A stretch of 64,000 nt of DNA from Candidatus Promineofilum glycogenicum (GCA_016707605.1 JADJHJ010000011.1:124001-188000); one strand, 5' to 3'. Counted from the first letter of the stretch, positions 50,344 through 59,320 are shown. Numbers and translations: made by a program. The notes: a model not told the origin generated them from the sequence alone.

Positions 50344-51762
50344 ATGCCGTCCACCGCTCCAGCCCTAGCCCTCCGCCACCGCCTCCTCTACGCCGCCGGC
50401 TCTCTCGGCGTCGCCCTGTCCTATCAGGCCTTCTCCGCCTATATCCAGTTCCTCTACATCGACGTGCTCGGCGTCCGCGCGGTGTGGATCGGGGTGGTGT
50501 GGGCCGTCTATGGCGTCTGGAACGCGGTCAACGACCCCCTCTCCGGCTACTGGTCCGACCGCACGCGCACCCGCTGGGGGCGGCGCGTGCCGTGGATGGT
50601 CGGCTCGCTCGTGCCGCTGGTCATCACCTTCTACCTGCTGTGGTTCCCGTTCGGTGGTGGGGCGCGCCCGGCCTGGTCAGAGGTCAGCCTGCTGTTCTAC
50701 TTCCTGCTCATCGTCCTGCTGTTCGACTTCTGCTGGACGGTCTACGTCATGAACTGGACGGCCCTCTTCCCGGAGATGACCAGTGACGAGAGCCAACGCG
50801 CCGGCCTCTCCGCCGGGCGCGAGGTGTTCTCCATCTTCGGCCTGCTGGTCGGCGTGGCCCTGCCGCCGCTGCTGGCCGGGGCCGACTGGAGCGGCCGTGG
50901 CGGCATGGCCCTGCTGCTCAGCGCCGTCACCCTCGTCTCGCTCGTCCTCGGCCTGTTGGGCAGCCGCGAGCGGCCGGAGTTCGCCGCCGAGCCGTCGCCG
51001 CCGTTCAGGCAGTCGGTGCGCCTGGCGCTGCGCAACCGCGACTTTCTCTTCTTCCTGGGCGCGAATCTGATGATCCAGTACGTCTTTCTGGGTCTCTCGG
51101 CGGCCATCCCGTTCTATGCCAAGTACGTGCTCAACATCCAGGGGCCGACGACTCTCTTCGGTCTGACGCTCAACGCCGATCTGCAAAACTCGGTGCTGCT
51201 GGCGGCGGCGTTCCTGGCCGCGCTGCCGGCGATGGGGCTGTGGTGGGCGCTGGCGCGGCGCTTCGGGGCCTATCGGGCGCTGCGCTTCGCCTGTCTGACC
51301 GGGGCGGCGACGGCCGTCTACTTCTTCTTTCCCTCCACCTTCCAGGCCGGCCTCATCGGCACCGCCCTCTTCGGCCTCAGCCTGGCCGGGCTGCTCATGC
51401 TGACCAACCCGCTGGTGGCCGACATCACCGACGAAGACGAGCTACAGACCGGCGCGCGCCGCGAGGGGATGTTCTTCGGCATGAACGGGCTGATCATCCG
51501 CTTCGCCTTCGTCATCCAGGGCATTCTGACGGCCATCGTTTTCACCGTCACCGGCTACGTCAACCCGACCGCCGGCGTCCTCTTCCCGCAGCAGCCGGAC
51601 TCGGCCCTGTTCGGCCTGCGGCTGCTGACCGGCGGCTTTACCGCCCTGGCCCTGGTGGTGGCCTTCATCTTCCTGGGCGGCTACCGCCTCCACGGCGCGC
51701 GCGCCCAGCGGGTGCGGACCGAAGCAGCGGCGTTGCAGGCGCGAAAGCGCGAAGCGCTCTAA
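50344..51762 (+). CDS. MFS transporter of the GPH (sugar-cation symporter) type
   Basis: A 472-residue protein with 12 predicted membrane helices. It starts YAAGSLGVALSYQAFSAYIQ and shows the GPH signatures NDPLSGYWSDRTRTRWGRRV-PWM and LFPEMTSDESQRAGLSAGRE, plus the mid-protein ADITDEDELQTGARREGMFF-GMNGLI. These match the MelB-like glycoside-pentoside-hexuronide family, which import sugars or glycosides with H+ or Na+. The substrate is unknown. Its stop overlaps the surE stop by 4 nt (convergent). Confidence 0.9.
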   Translation: MPSTAPALALRHRLLYAAGSLGVALSYQAFSAYIQFLYIDVLGVRAVWIGVVWAVYGVWNAVNDPLSGYWSDRTRTRWGRRVPWMVGSLVPLVITFYLLWFPFGGGARPAWSEVSLLFYFLLIVLLFDFCWTVYVMNWTALFPEMTSDESQRAGLSAGREVFSIFGLLVGVALPPLLAGADWSGRGGMALLLSAVTLVSLVLGLLGSRERPEFAAEPSPPFRQSVRLALRNRDFLFFLGANLMIQYVFLGLSAAIPFYAKYVLNIQGPTTLFGLTLNADLQNSVLLAAAFLAALPAMGLWWALARRFGAYRALRFACLTGAATAVYFFFPSTFQAGLIGTALFGLSLAGLLMLTNPLVADITDEDELQTGARREGMFFGMNGLIIRFAFVIQGILTAIVFTVTGYVNPTAGVLFPQQPDSALFGLRLLTGGFTALALVVAFIFLGGYRLHGARAQRVRTEAAALQARKREAL

Positions 51763-52523
51763 TTCTCTTCCCACCCCCGCAGCCGTTCGGCCATCGAATG
51801 GCACGTCAAATCGAGTTGCAGCGGCGTCACGGACACGTAGCCGTCGCGCAACGCCTCGAAGTCCGTCCCCGCGTCGGGCACGCCGGTGGGGTAGTCGCCG
51901 CCGATCCAGTAGTAGGGCGCGCCGCGCGGGTCGCGCCGCTCGTCCAGCCGGTCGCGGTAAACGCGCAGGCCGAGCCGCGTGACGCGGATGCCGCGAATTT
52001 CCGCCGCCGGCCGGCAGGGGACGTTGACGTTGAGCAGCAGGTCTTTGCTCAACCCCTGGGCGATGGCCTTCTCGACAATGCGCCGGGCGTAGCCGGCGGC
52101 GGTCACGTAGTCCCACTCCTTCGTTGCATCGTTGCCGTCGAGCGAGAAGGCCAGGCCGGGCACGCCGGCGATGACCGCCTCCATCGCCGCCGTCACCGTG
52201 CCGCTATAGGTCACGTCGTGGCCCAGGTTGCCGTGGGGGTTAATGCCCGACACGACCAGATCGATCTTCTCCGCCACGCGGCCGAGCATGGCCAGGGCCA
52301 CGCAATCCGACGGTGCGCCGTCGCTCATCAGGGCCGGCGTGCCGTCGCGCAGCGTCGTCTCCAGCACGCGCAGCGGCCGGTGGAGCGTCTTGACGTGGCC
52401 GCCGCCGGACCAGTTGTGATCGGGGGCGAGAATGGTGACGCGGCCGAGGGGTCTCATGGCGTCGGCCAGGGCGGCCAGCCCCGGCGCGTGGACGCCGTCG
52501 TCGTTGGTAACGAGAATGTGCAT
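51759..52523 (-). CDS. surE: 5'/3'-nucleotidase SurE
   Basis: A 254-residue protein beginning MHILVTNDDGVHAPGLAALA, with the metal-binding Asp pair (DD), Ser and Asn in DLVVSGINPHGNLGHDVTYS-GTV, as in all SurE phosphatases. The C-terminal YVSVTPLQLDLT is also diagnostic. It removes 5' or 3' phosphates from nucleoside monophosphates and is linked to stationary-phase survival. Normal length, intact. It converges on the MFS gene. Confidence 0.94.
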   Translation of the reverse strand: MHILVTNDDGVHAPGLAALADAMRPLGRVTILAPDHNWSGGGHVKTLHRPLRVLETTLRDGTPALMSDGAPSDCVALAMLGRVAEKIDLVVSGINPHGNLGHDVTYSGTVTAAMEAVIAGVPGLAFSLDGNDATKEWDYVTAAGYARRIVEKAIAQGLSKDLLLNVNVPCRPAAEIRGIRVTRLGLRVYRDRLDERRDPRGAPYYWIGGDYPTGVPDAGTDFEALRDGYVSVTPLQLDLTCHSMAERLRGWEEN

Positions 52524-52703
52524 GAAGAGGGATTATCCGCAGATTGAGCAGATTGGGCAGATTTACGAGAGGCAGATGGTGGCGTGGAAGTGTGGGTTAT
52601 GGCATTCCATCGCCCGGTTGATGATTTGACTGGATAGCACCGGTAGCAACGAATTGTAGCACAAAACCAACCGAGTTTTATAGCGCTTGAAGAGGCAGCC
52701 CTG

Positions 52704-53064
52704 TTACACCTCGCCGAGATGGTTTCTCTTGGCCGAGTCAGGATACTTCAGCCCATACCCCACCATCCGATCCATGCCGATGTGGGCCAGCCAGACCAGG
52801 GCCACAGCCACGGCCATACTCGCCCCCCCGGCCAACCACCAGCCGAACGCCCAACAGCGCCAGCGGCCCGACCATCGTATGCACGGTGTCGTAGGCCACC
52901 GCCCCTACGCGCGGCCCGGCCACATAGCCCAGCAGGCTCACGTCGGGGGCCAGCAGCAGCAAGAGGAAAAGCCACCAGGGATGACCAAAGGCAAAGAAGG
53001 CGGCCGTTGCCAGCAGCAGCAAGGCCGCCCCTTCCATGTGCAGTAGTACGCGAGGCAAACTCAT
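52704..53064 (-). CDS. DUF4260 membrane protein (one frameshift)
   Basis: ATG at 53064 begins MSLPRVLLHMEGAALLLLAT, then WWLFLLLLLAPDVSLLGYVA-GPRVGAVAYDTVHT, the DUF4260 pattern of small four-helix membrane proteins. In the C7 run at 52823-52829 one base is extra; corrected, the end reads VALVWLAHIGMDRMVGYGLK-YPDSAKRNHLGEV, stopping at 52704, total about 119 residues. The homopolymer makes a sequencing error (or a phase-variable tract) likely. Function unknown. Confidence 0.82.
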
Positions 53065-53075
53065 AGCCTTGTTGT

Positions 53076-53181
53076 GGCACAGGATTCTTATCCTGTGTCC
53101 CCAGACTGACCCCCGGCACAAGCAAACAGGATAAGAATCCTGTTCCACAGCCGAGTGTGGCCCAGGGTTCTTATCCTGTGT
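53076..53181. repeat. ACAGGATTCTTATCCTGT palindromes, three copies (4-6)
   Basis: Copies at about 53078-53097, 53125-53144 (opposite orientation of flanks) and 53161-53180 (degenerate, CCAGGGTTCTTATCCTGTG). They fill the space between two minus-strand membrane-protein genes. Confidence 0.8.
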
Positions 53182-53192
53182 CCCCAGCCGTT

Positions 53193-53465
53193 CTACGAGC
53201 GGTTGCGGCGACTATACCCACCGCCGCCCAGCGCGCCCAAATCGGCCAGGACGCCCAACGCCACCACCACCCACTGCAACCCATCCACCCCACCGGGCGA
53301 CATGAGCACGTAGGCCAGCGTCGTCCAGGGCAGGAAGAGCACGCCCAGGATAGGCCACAAGATGTTGCTGAAGGCGTTGTTCCAGCGCAGTGTATCGGTC
53401 AGATACCAGGCAATGGCAGCAATGCGCGGGCCGATGAAAACGAGCAGACTAATGACACAACACAT
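53193..53465 (-). CDS. Small membrane protein of the YggT/DUF-like type
   Basis: A 90-residue protein from ATG at 53465 with a perfect AGGAGG upstream. Two hydrophobic helices (about 4-22 and 34-60), a third weaker one at about 67-80, and a short basic tail (GYSRRNRS). The core WNNAFSNILWPILGVLFLPW-TTLAYVL resembles small Chloroflexota/actinobacterial membrane proteins that carry no assigned role. Intact and well spaced from its neighbours. Confidence 0.72.
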   Translation of the reverse strand: MCCVISLLVFIGPRIAAIAWYLTDTLRWNNAFSNILWPILGVLFLPWTTLAYVLMSPGGVDGLQWVVVALGVLADLGALGGGGYSRRNRS

Positions 53466-53527
53466 AACGAACCTCCTGTTTGTTCGATACCCACTATACG
53501 CGCCCACTCGCGCGGGGTTGCTCCCAG

Positions 53528-53645
53528 AAAGTCGAGAGGGACGCGGAGAGACGCGGAGGGGCGCAGAGAGACGCAGAGGAAAGACACTTGTTTTTCCTCT
53601 GCGCCTCTCAGCGCTTCTCTGCGTCTCTCCGCGTCCCTCTCAACT
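53528..53645. repeat. GACGCAGAGA-type hairpin element, copy 5
   Basis: GAGAGGGACGCGGAGAGACG outward and CTCTGCGTCTCTCCGCGTCC inward, arms about 45 nt, loop AAAGACACTTGTTTTT. It lies 62 nt upstream of one minus-strand gene and just after the stop of PPK2. Confidence 0.8.
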
Positions 53646-53654
53646 CTTCCACCC

Positions 53655-54527
53655 TCAAGAAGCCTGCACCCGCGCCTTCTCCGCGGCTACGTCGAACGCC
53701 GTCGGCGGGTATTGCGGGTTCATCTCGCGCAGCGTCTCGGCCACCAGTTGCGTCAGCAGCCAGTCGCGGTGCCACTTGCGGTCGGCGGGGATGACGTACC
53801 ACGGCGCGTGGTCGGTCGAGCAGCGCGCCAGGGCCACGCGGTAGGCCTCCATGAAGTCGTTCCACAGCAGCCGGTCGTCCACGTCACCGGGGCGGTACTT
53901 CCAATGTTTGTCCGGCTCGGCCAGCCGGGCCAGCAGCCGCTCCTTCTGCTCCTCCGGCGAGATGAAGAGCATACACTTCAGGAAGACGATGCCGTCGTCG
54001 GCCCACTTCTTCTCCCAGGCGTTGATCTCGTCGTAGCGCTTCTCCCACTCCTCGGGCGGCACGAGGTTGCGCACGCGCACCACGAGCACGTCCTCATAGT
54101 GCGAGCGGTCGAAGATGCCAATTGTGCCCGGCGTCGGCAGCTTCTGCTCGATGCGCCACAGGAAATGCTTCTTCAACTCGGCCTTCGTTGGCGCGCCGAA
54201 CTGGGCGATGCGCAGGCCAAGCGGTTCGCTGATGCGGTCAATGGCCTTGATGGCCCCGCCCTTGCCGGAGGTGTCCATGCCTTGCAGGAGAATCAGCAGC
54301 CGCCGCTTGCCGCCGCCGCGCGACTCGGCATAGAGCCGCTCTTGCAAATCGCCGACCTCACCCTCCAGCGCGCCGACTTCGGCCAGGGCCTGCACTTTGT
54401 CCTTCGGCCCGGCGACGATGCGGCGGGCGTCCACGGCCGACAGGTCGAACTCTGGTCCGACGCGCAATAGGTCGCGCACCGACACCTTGGCAGCAGGCTT
54501 CTTGTTATTCTTACTCTTCTTGGCCAT
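53655..54527 (-). CDS. ppk2: Polyphosphate kinase 2 family protein
   Basis: A 290-residue protein from ATG at 54527 with GGGAGG upstream. Walker A is GMDTSGKGG (83-91), the lid/B region FDRSHYEDVLVVRV (139-152), and PEEQKERLLARLAEPDKHWK-Y follows. The core matches the class that uses polyphosphate to phosphorylate nucleoside mono- or diphosphates; class I to III cannot be separated by eye. It would regenerate nucleotides from stored polyphosphate. The N-terminal KKSKNNKKPAAK tail is basic. Intact. Confidence 0.92.
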   Translation of the reverse strand: MAKKSKNNKKPAAKVSVRDLLRVGPEFDLSAVDARRIVAGPKDKVQALAEVGALEGEVGDLQERLYAESRGGGKRRLLILLQGMDTSGKGGAIKAIDRISEPLGLRIAQFGAPTKAELKKHFLWRIEQKLPTPGTIGIFDRSHYEDVLVVRVRNLVPPEEWEKRYDEINAWEKKWADDGIVFLKCMLFISPEEQKERLLARLAEPDKHWKYRPGDVDDRLLWNDFMEAYRVALARCSTDHAPWYVIPADRKWHRDWLLTQLVAETLREMNPQYPPTAFDVAAEKARVQAS

Positions 54528-54539
54528 CACGCCTCCCGG

Positions 54540-54640
54540 TGCATCCCACTTTCTGGAGTGGGTTGCACCTTCTTCGCTGCGCCCGGTAACCAATCCCAGA
54601 ACGTGCGACGCACCTCAGAAGGTGCGACGCACGAAGGCGG
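54540..54640. repeat. GTGCGACGCAC repeat pair and inverted words
   Basis: GTGCGACGCACCTCAGAAGG is followed by a second GTGCGACGCAC, and upstream CCCACTTTCTGGAGTGGG forms a small hairpin. This is a simple intergenic repeat cluster between the PPK2 start and the stop of the next gene. No promoter is clear. Confidence 0.45.
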
Positions 54641-54641
54641 G

Positions 54642-55061
54642 TCAGCGCCCAAACGCCCGGCGCACTTCGGGCTGCAACAGGTAGTACACGATCCCTGCCG
54701 GAATGATCAACCCGATGATGCCGCAACAAACGGCGACGAAGCCGCCGCTGAACAGCCCCAACACACCGCTGACCACGGTGACGCCGACGCCGATTAGCGC
54801 CAGAAGCCACGCCCAGCGCTTCAGCGCCAGCAACCCGTAGGCGATGATCAGATCGAGCACCGCGCTGACAACGCCGACGATGCCATGTATCGTCTGCGCG
54901 CCGCCGACGGTAGCCATCACGTCATCGCCGAAGATCGTGCCGACGAGGCCCGTGGCCGCGCCGAAGCCGAAAACGAGCAGGCTCCAAAAGAGCGACAATA
55001 GGCCCAGAATGATGAAGGCGATGGCCAGCAGGGTCACGCCGGTCGGGCGGTTGGTCGTCAT
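54642..55061 (-). CDS. Four-helix membrane protein
   Basis: A 139-residue protein starting MTTNRPTGVTLLAIAFIILG, with four hydrophobic helices (about 8-35, 55-77, 80-103 and 105-128) and a short tail PEVRRAFGR. The phrase RPTGVTLLAIAFIILGLLSL is typical of small membrane proteins of the DUF2127/DUF7144-like kind found in actinobacteria and Chloroflexota. No activity is known. It is followed upstream by the SHOCT and DUF6325 genes, all on the minus strand. Confidence 0.75.
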   Translation of the reverse strand: MTTNRPTGVTLLAIAFIILGLLSLFWSLLVFGFGAATGLVGTIFGDDVMATVGGAQTIHGIVGVVSAVLDLIIAYGLLALKRWAWLLALIGVGVTVVSGVLGLFSGGFVAVCCGIIGLIIPAGIVYYLLQPEVRRAFGR

Positions 55062-55155
55062 GATGTTTCTTTGATGGTGATATTAATGCAGTTGATAAGG
55101 GAGCCGCCCGGACAGCACGCCATCCGGGCGGACGGATGCACAGATTAGCCGGCAA

Positions 55156-55626
55156 TTAGCCGGCCAGAATGCGCGCCTTTTCGGTTTCGAACTCGGCTTC
55201 AGTCAGAATGCCGGCGTCGCGCAACTCGGCCAGCTCCTTGAGCTTGGTGATGCGCATCGCCGCGGCATCGGCGTCGAACGCGGCCGGGGCCGGGGCAGCG
55301 GGCGCGGCCGGCGGCGGCGCGGCCATCTGCTGCTGCTGCAAGAGCTGCTGTAGTTGCGCCTGCTGCTCGGCCAGTTGTTGCTGCAACTGCTGCTGCTCCA
55401 TTTGCGCCTGCTGCGCGGCCAACTGTTCCTGTACCTGCTGGTCAACCAGCGTCTGCACATGGGCCTGCTGCTGCATCTGCTTGGCCTGGGCCGACTTGTT
55501 CATGGCCGAGCTGGTCTTGTTGGAAACGACCGTGGCCGTGCCGGCGATGACCGCCGTCTGGGCCACCGTGCCCATCAGGCCGGGGCCGCGACGGGTGTTG
55601 ACAGTAACTCTCGAATTCCTTCTCAT
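55156..55626 (-). CDS. Gln-rich SHOCT-domain protein
   Basis: A 156-residue protein from ATG at 55626. The N-terminal region is a short hydrophobic stretch (GTVAQTAVIAGTATVVSNKT), followed by a Gln-rich coiled coil (QQQLQQQLAEQQAQLQQLLQ) and a C-terminal SHOCT domain (RITKLKELAELRDAGILTEA-EFETEKARIL). SHOCT modules are oligomerisation or targeting tags on membrane-associated proteins. The Gln tract is encoded by TGC repeats on the plus strand. Its neighbour upstream is DUF6325, and this pair recurs in related bacteria, which supports joint function. Confidence 0.85.
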   Translation of the reverse strand: MRRNSRVTVNTRRGPGLMGTVAQTAVIAGTATVVSNKTSSAMNKSAQAKQMQQQAHVQTLVDQQVQEQLAAQQAQMEQQQLQQQLAEQQAQLQQLLQQQQMAAPPPAAPAAPAPAAFDADAAAMRITKLKELAELRDAGILTEAEFETEKARILAG

Positions 55627-55660
55627 GATGTACTCTCCGTTTGTGTCGTGATGGCGCCGG

Positions 55661-56089
55661 TTAGTCCTCGATGCCGGAGTACTCCATCGCCGCCAGGGCG
55701 ACTTCGTGGGGGATGCGCCCGCTGTCCACCAGTTGCCCGCCGGAAGCGCGCACGGCATTAGCGAACCGCTCCGCCCACAGGTTCTCCCAGACGATGACCG
55801 CCGCCGAGCTATTGTCCGACAAAAGCGCCGAGATGTCGCTCAGATCTTCCTCGCTCAACAGGCCATCGATGTCGCCTTCCAGTTCGGCGAAGACCGCACC
55901 CAACTCGGCGTCCAGTTGCTCAAGCTCGCCAATGGTCAGAATGCCGTCCGCGTCCTTGTGGACGAAGACCAGGTCAATGATGTGAACGGTGCCGCTGTCC
56001 ACGAGTTCGCTCAGAGCCGGCACTACGTCGCCGTTGAAACGATTGCCGGGAAAGGCAATGACGGCATACTCAACAGGTCCCAGGTTCAT
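55661..56089 (-). CDS. DUF6325 family protein
   Basis: A 142-residue acidic protein (MNLGPVEYAVIAFPGNRFNG, then ALSELVDSGTVHIIDLVFVH and AAVIVWENLWAERFANAVRA). The pattern is that of DUF6325/DUF1269-like proteins, a ferredoxin-like fold thought to sense or regulate at membranes. It carries no membrane helix. It lies 34 nt upstream of the SHOCT gene on the same strand and probably shares its message. No catalytic site is visible. Confidence 0.8.
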   Translation of the reverse strand: MNLGPVEYAVIAFPGNRFNGDVVPALSELVDSGTVHIIDLVFVHKDADGILTIGELEQLDAELGAVFAELEGDIDGLLSEEDLSDISALLSDNSSAAVIVWENLWAERFANAVRASGGQLVDSGRIPHEVALAAMEYSGIED

Positions 56090-56162
56090 TGGTCAACTCC
56101 TTGTTCGCTGGAATTGGGCGGCAATTTACGAGGCCACCCATACGCACTCCTATTCTAACGTG

Positions 56163-56234
56163 GAATCGCCCCGGCGGAAATACCCGCGGGGCGATTCGCC
56201 AGACCGTAGGGCAGGCTGATCCCTGCCCTACGGT
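56163..56234. terminator. Tandem intergenic hairpins
   Basis: GAATCGCCCCG (56163-56173) pairs with CGGGGCGATTC (56187-56197); then ACCGTAGGGCAGG (56203-56215) pairs perfectly with CCTGCCCTACGGT (56222-56234) across loop CTGATC. Both are strong stems in the gap between the META gene stop and the DUF6325 start, and may be terminators or repeats. Confidence 0.65.
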
Positions 56235-56287
56235 TCAGCCGGACAGGAACCAGCCCGCTCCACGAGAGGAGCAGGAATTATCCTGTC

Positions 56288-58372
56288 CTACGGGGCGGGC
56301 ATAAAGACCAACGTGCCGCTCTCATAGAGCATGTCAATGAGCAGATTGCCCTCTTCCAGGCGATAGCCCTGAGCGTTGGTCAGGCCGCCCAGGAAGATCT
56401 GGTCGAACGAACCCACACCGCAGAAGGCCATCGTTGACATACCCGGAGTGATGGTCAGCAAATTGCCCTCACTGGTGGTGTAGGTGGCCCCGCCGACGTT
56501 GCAGTCGGTCACCAGATTGGCCGTGCCGTCGGCGTTGAAGCTGATGGTGTAGCGCGTCGGGTCGTTGATAGTGATGTTGCCGCCAGTCTGGGTGATCCCC
56601 GTCAACTGCCACAATGGGCCGACCAGGCCGCCGGCCGGCGCGGTCGTCTCGCCCTTGCCCGGCTCTTCGGCCGTCTCTTCGCCCGCCTCTTCGCCCGCCG
56701 CCGCGACCGGAGCAAACTTCATCGTGCCCGACGAGGCGAACTGGTCAATGAACAGGTGGCCGTCCTGGAAGAAGTAGACCGCCGCGGCCGACAAGCCCAG
56801 CACGAACGGCTCCGCCTGCGAGTCTTCCGGGCACAAAGCCAGCGTCGATGCGCCGGGGACGATGGTCAGGGCCGAGTCGGCCACGGTATAGGTGGCCGTC
56901 ACCTGGTTGCAATCGGCGCCAATGGCCGCTGTGCCGTCCTCGTTGAAGGTGATGGTGTAGCGCGTCGGGTCGGCGACGGTGGTCGTCTCCGTCGGCGTCG
57001 TCGTCTCCACCCACTGCCAGGCGTTGCCGGTCAGCGTCATCTCGGTCGGCTCGCCCGCGCCGCCGGCTTCGGTGTCGGCCGCGGCCGTGGCCGACTGGAA
57101 GCGCAGCGTCCCGGCATCAGCCGCCTGGCCGATGACCAGATCGGCGCCGTCGAAGGAGTAGGTCGCCGCCGCGGCCAGCGCGGCCATAAACTCCGTGGCC
57201 TGCGAATCCTCCGGGCAGGCCATCAACGTCGAAGCGCCCAGGGTCATGGTCAGGGTGCCATCTTCGCCGGCGACGTAGGCGCCGGTCATGGAGTTGCAGT
57301 CGGCGGTGATGGCCAGCGTGCCATCCTCATTGAAGACGACGGCGTAGCGCGCCGGTTCGGCGACGGCCGTAGCCGTGTTGGCCGTAGCGCTTTCCGTCCA
57401 CTGCCAGGTCGTGCCGGCCAGCGTCGGTGCGGCCTCCAGCCCGGCATCTTCCCCACCCGCAGCCGTGCCGGCCGGGCGGAAGAGGATCGTGCCGGCCTCG
57501 GCATCCAGCGCGACGAACAGCTCGCCGTCCTCGACGGTGTAGCTGGCCGCGCTGCTGAGGCTGCTGAGGAACAACTGGTCTTGCGACCCCGGCTCGCAGG
57601 CCACCAGCGTGCTGGCCCCGGGCATAATCATGAGGGTGTTGCCGTCGGTCACGTACTGGGCGATGACGGTGTTGCAGTCGGCAGTGATGTTGGCCGTGCT
57701 GTCCTCGTTGAAGGTGATGGTGTAGCGGGTCGGGTCGGCCGAGGCCGTCTGCCCCATCGGGTCGATGACCGACACCCACTCCCACGTCGTGCCGGTCAGG
57801 CCGGTCGGCGCCGCGCTCTCCAGACCCGCGGCGGCGGCCGGCTGCAGGCGCATCGTGCCCGCGTCGGCGGCCAGGTCAATATAGAGATCGTTGCCGGTGT
57901 CGATGGCGAAGAAGTTCGTGGCGCTGGCCAGGGCGCTCAGGAAGAGCTGATCCTGAGTGTCCGCCGGGCAGCCGACGGCCGTCGACATACCGGGCATGAT
58001 GGTCAGCGTGCCCGTCTCGTCGGTGGTGTAGTTGGCGCTCACGCTGTTACAGTCGGCGGTGATGTTGGCCGTGCCGTCCTCGTTAAAGGTGATCGTGTAA
58101 CGAGCCGGGTCGACGGCGACGATGGTCTCGGTCGGCGTGGTTGTGTCCACCCACTGCCAGGTCGTGCCGGCCAGGGTGGGGATGATATTGCCACCGACAA
58201 CGTCGCCGGTTTCGCCTTCGGCCGGCGCCTCCAGGATCGGCGTGGCCGTGGCCAGCTCGCCGATCACCGTCTCGCTCGTCGGCAATAGTTCCTGACCACT
58301 CGGCTGCGCGCCGCCGCAGGCCGCCAAGGCCAGCAACAGCGTCAGGCTCACTAGCAAAAGTAGACGTTTCAT
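56288..58372 (-). CDS. Lipoprotein with five tandem META-like domains
   Basis: A 694-residue protein. Lipobox LLALAACGG (Cys19). Five repeats of about 115 residues follow, each with a LxGTTWQWV start, DPTRYTITFNEDGTANITAD-CN, and a second Cys before a P-x-DSQDQLF segment, as in META/HslJ domains. Repeat pairs are 40-60 percent alike by eye; the linkers are Ala/Gly/Thr/Glu-rich. A disulphide between the two Cys of each domain is plausible outside the cell. HslJ-type domains stabilise surface proteins; the role here is unknown. The gene stands alone. Confidence 0.88.
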   Translation of the reverse strand: MKRLLLLVSLTLLLALAACGGAQPSGQELLPTSETVIGELATATPILEAPAEGETGDVVGGNIIPTLAGTTWQWVDTTTPTETIVAVDPARYTITFNEDGTANITADCNSVSANYTTDETGTLTIMPGMSTAVGCPADTQDQLFLSALASATNFFAIDTGNDLYIDLAADAGTMRLQPAAAAGLESAAPTGLTGTTWEWVSVIDPMGQTASADPTRYTITFNEDSTANITADCNTVIAQYVTDGNTLMIMPGASTLVACEPGSQDQLFLSSLSSAASYTVEDGELFVALDAEAGTILFRPAGTAAGGEDAGLEAAPTLAGTTWQWTESATANTATAVAEPARYAVVFNEDGTLAITADCNSMTGAYVAGEDGTLTMTLGASTLMACPEDSQATEFMAALAAAATYSFDGADLVIGQAADAGTLRFQSATAAADTEAGGAGEPTEMTLTGNAWQWVETTTPTETTTVADPTRYTITFNEDGTAAIGADCNQVTATYTVADSALTIVPGASTLALCPEDSQAEPFVLGLSAAAVYFFQDGHLFIDQFASSGTMKFAPVAAAGEEAGEETAEEPGKGETTAPAGGLVGPLWQLTGITQTGGNITINDPTRYTISFNADGTANLVTDCNVGGATYTTSEGNLLTITPGMSTMAFCGVGSFDQIFLGGLTNAQGYRLEEGNLLIDMLYESGTLVFMPAP

Positions 58373-58570
58373 CTTTACTCTTCTCCTCTTTAGTTGCTAA
58401 GACAGACAGAATCGAGCCAGAGCGGCGCAAAGGCACGCAGAAACGCGAAGACCACCGCGAACTAACTTCGCCGTGGCGCTTCGCTCTAGAGCCCGTGGAC
58501 TTCTTGCCCCTCTTCATTCTTCCTTATAGACATAATACAATAGATCGACAGCGTTCGCAATGGGGGGCGG

Positions 58571-59320
58571 CTACTTCTCACGCGGCTCGTCGGGCAGGCG
58601 GCGCTCAGCCGAGGCGCGCTGCCGCTCGATGGCCGCCAGGATGGTCGTGACAGCCTCTTCTACCGAGTCGGTCGGCGACCAGAGGTGAACGTCCTGCTTG
58701 CCGATGGTGCCGCGCGTCACCAGCGTGTCGCGCATGAAGGCCGCCATCGGCCGCCAGAACTCGACGCCCATCGAGATGAGCGGGAAGTCCTCGATCTTGT
58801 CCGTCTGCATCAGCGTCACCGTCTCGAACGCCTCGTCCAGCGTGCCATAGCCGCCGGGCAAGACGACGAAGGCCGAGGAGTACTTGACCAGCATCACCTT
58901 GCGGATGAAGAAGTGGTCGAACTCGATGAAGATGTCGAGATGAGGGTTGGGCTGCTGCTCGAAGGGCAGCTGGATGTTGCAGCCGATGCTCAGCCCGCCC
59001 GCTTCTTTCGCGCCGCGGTTGGCCGCCTCCATGATGCCCGGCCCGCCGCCGGTCATGACCGCCAGCCCCTCTTCGGCCAGCCGCCGCCCCAGCGCCCGGG
59101 CCATGTCGTAGTAGGGCGTGCCCTCGCCCAGCCGCGCCGAGCCGAAGACGGTGACGCACGGCCGGTCGATGGCCCCCAGCGTCTCGAAGCCGCGCAGGAA
59201 CTCCAGGAAGTAGCGGATGGCGCTCTCCAGGTCCTTGGCCCGGTCGCGCGGGCCGGCCAGGAAGCGCTTCTCTACGTCGGCGGCGCTGGACAGTAGGGAA
59301 AGGTCTTTGGGATTAGCCAT
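58571..59320 (-). CDS. LOG family protein (TIGR00730 Rossmann fold)
   Basis: A 249-residue protein. Signatures: TVFGSARLGEGTPYYDMARA, GLAVMTGGGPGIMEAANRGA, HFFIRKVMLVKYSSAFVVLP and PGGYGTLDEAFETVTLMQT. The GGGxGxME and PGGxGTxxE motifs define LOG/lysine-decarboxylase-like enzymes that cleave AMP or cytokinin ribotides to base plus ribose phosphate. It has the larger DUF2478-type N-terminus (about 50 residues) of the bacterial group. It ends 250 nt after the META gene start region. Intact. Confidence 0.9.
   Translation of the reverse strand: MANPKDLSLLSSAADVEKRFLAGPRDRAKDLESAIRYFLEFLRGFETLGAIDRPCVTVFGSARLGEGTPYYDMARALGRRLAEEGLAVMTGGGPGIMEAANRGAKEAGGLSIGCNIQLPFEQQPNPHLDIFIEFDHFFIRKVMLVKYSSAFVVLPGGYGTLDEAFETVTLMQTDKIEDFPLISMGVEFWRPMAAFMRDTLVTRGTIGKQDVHLWSPTDSVEEAVTTILAAIERQRASAERRLPDEPREK

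Noticed and set aside
53157..54470. 437-codon plus-strand open frame
   Set aside because: It runs antisense through the small membrane protein, the repeat and PPK2, and is Gln/Arg/Leu low-complexity.
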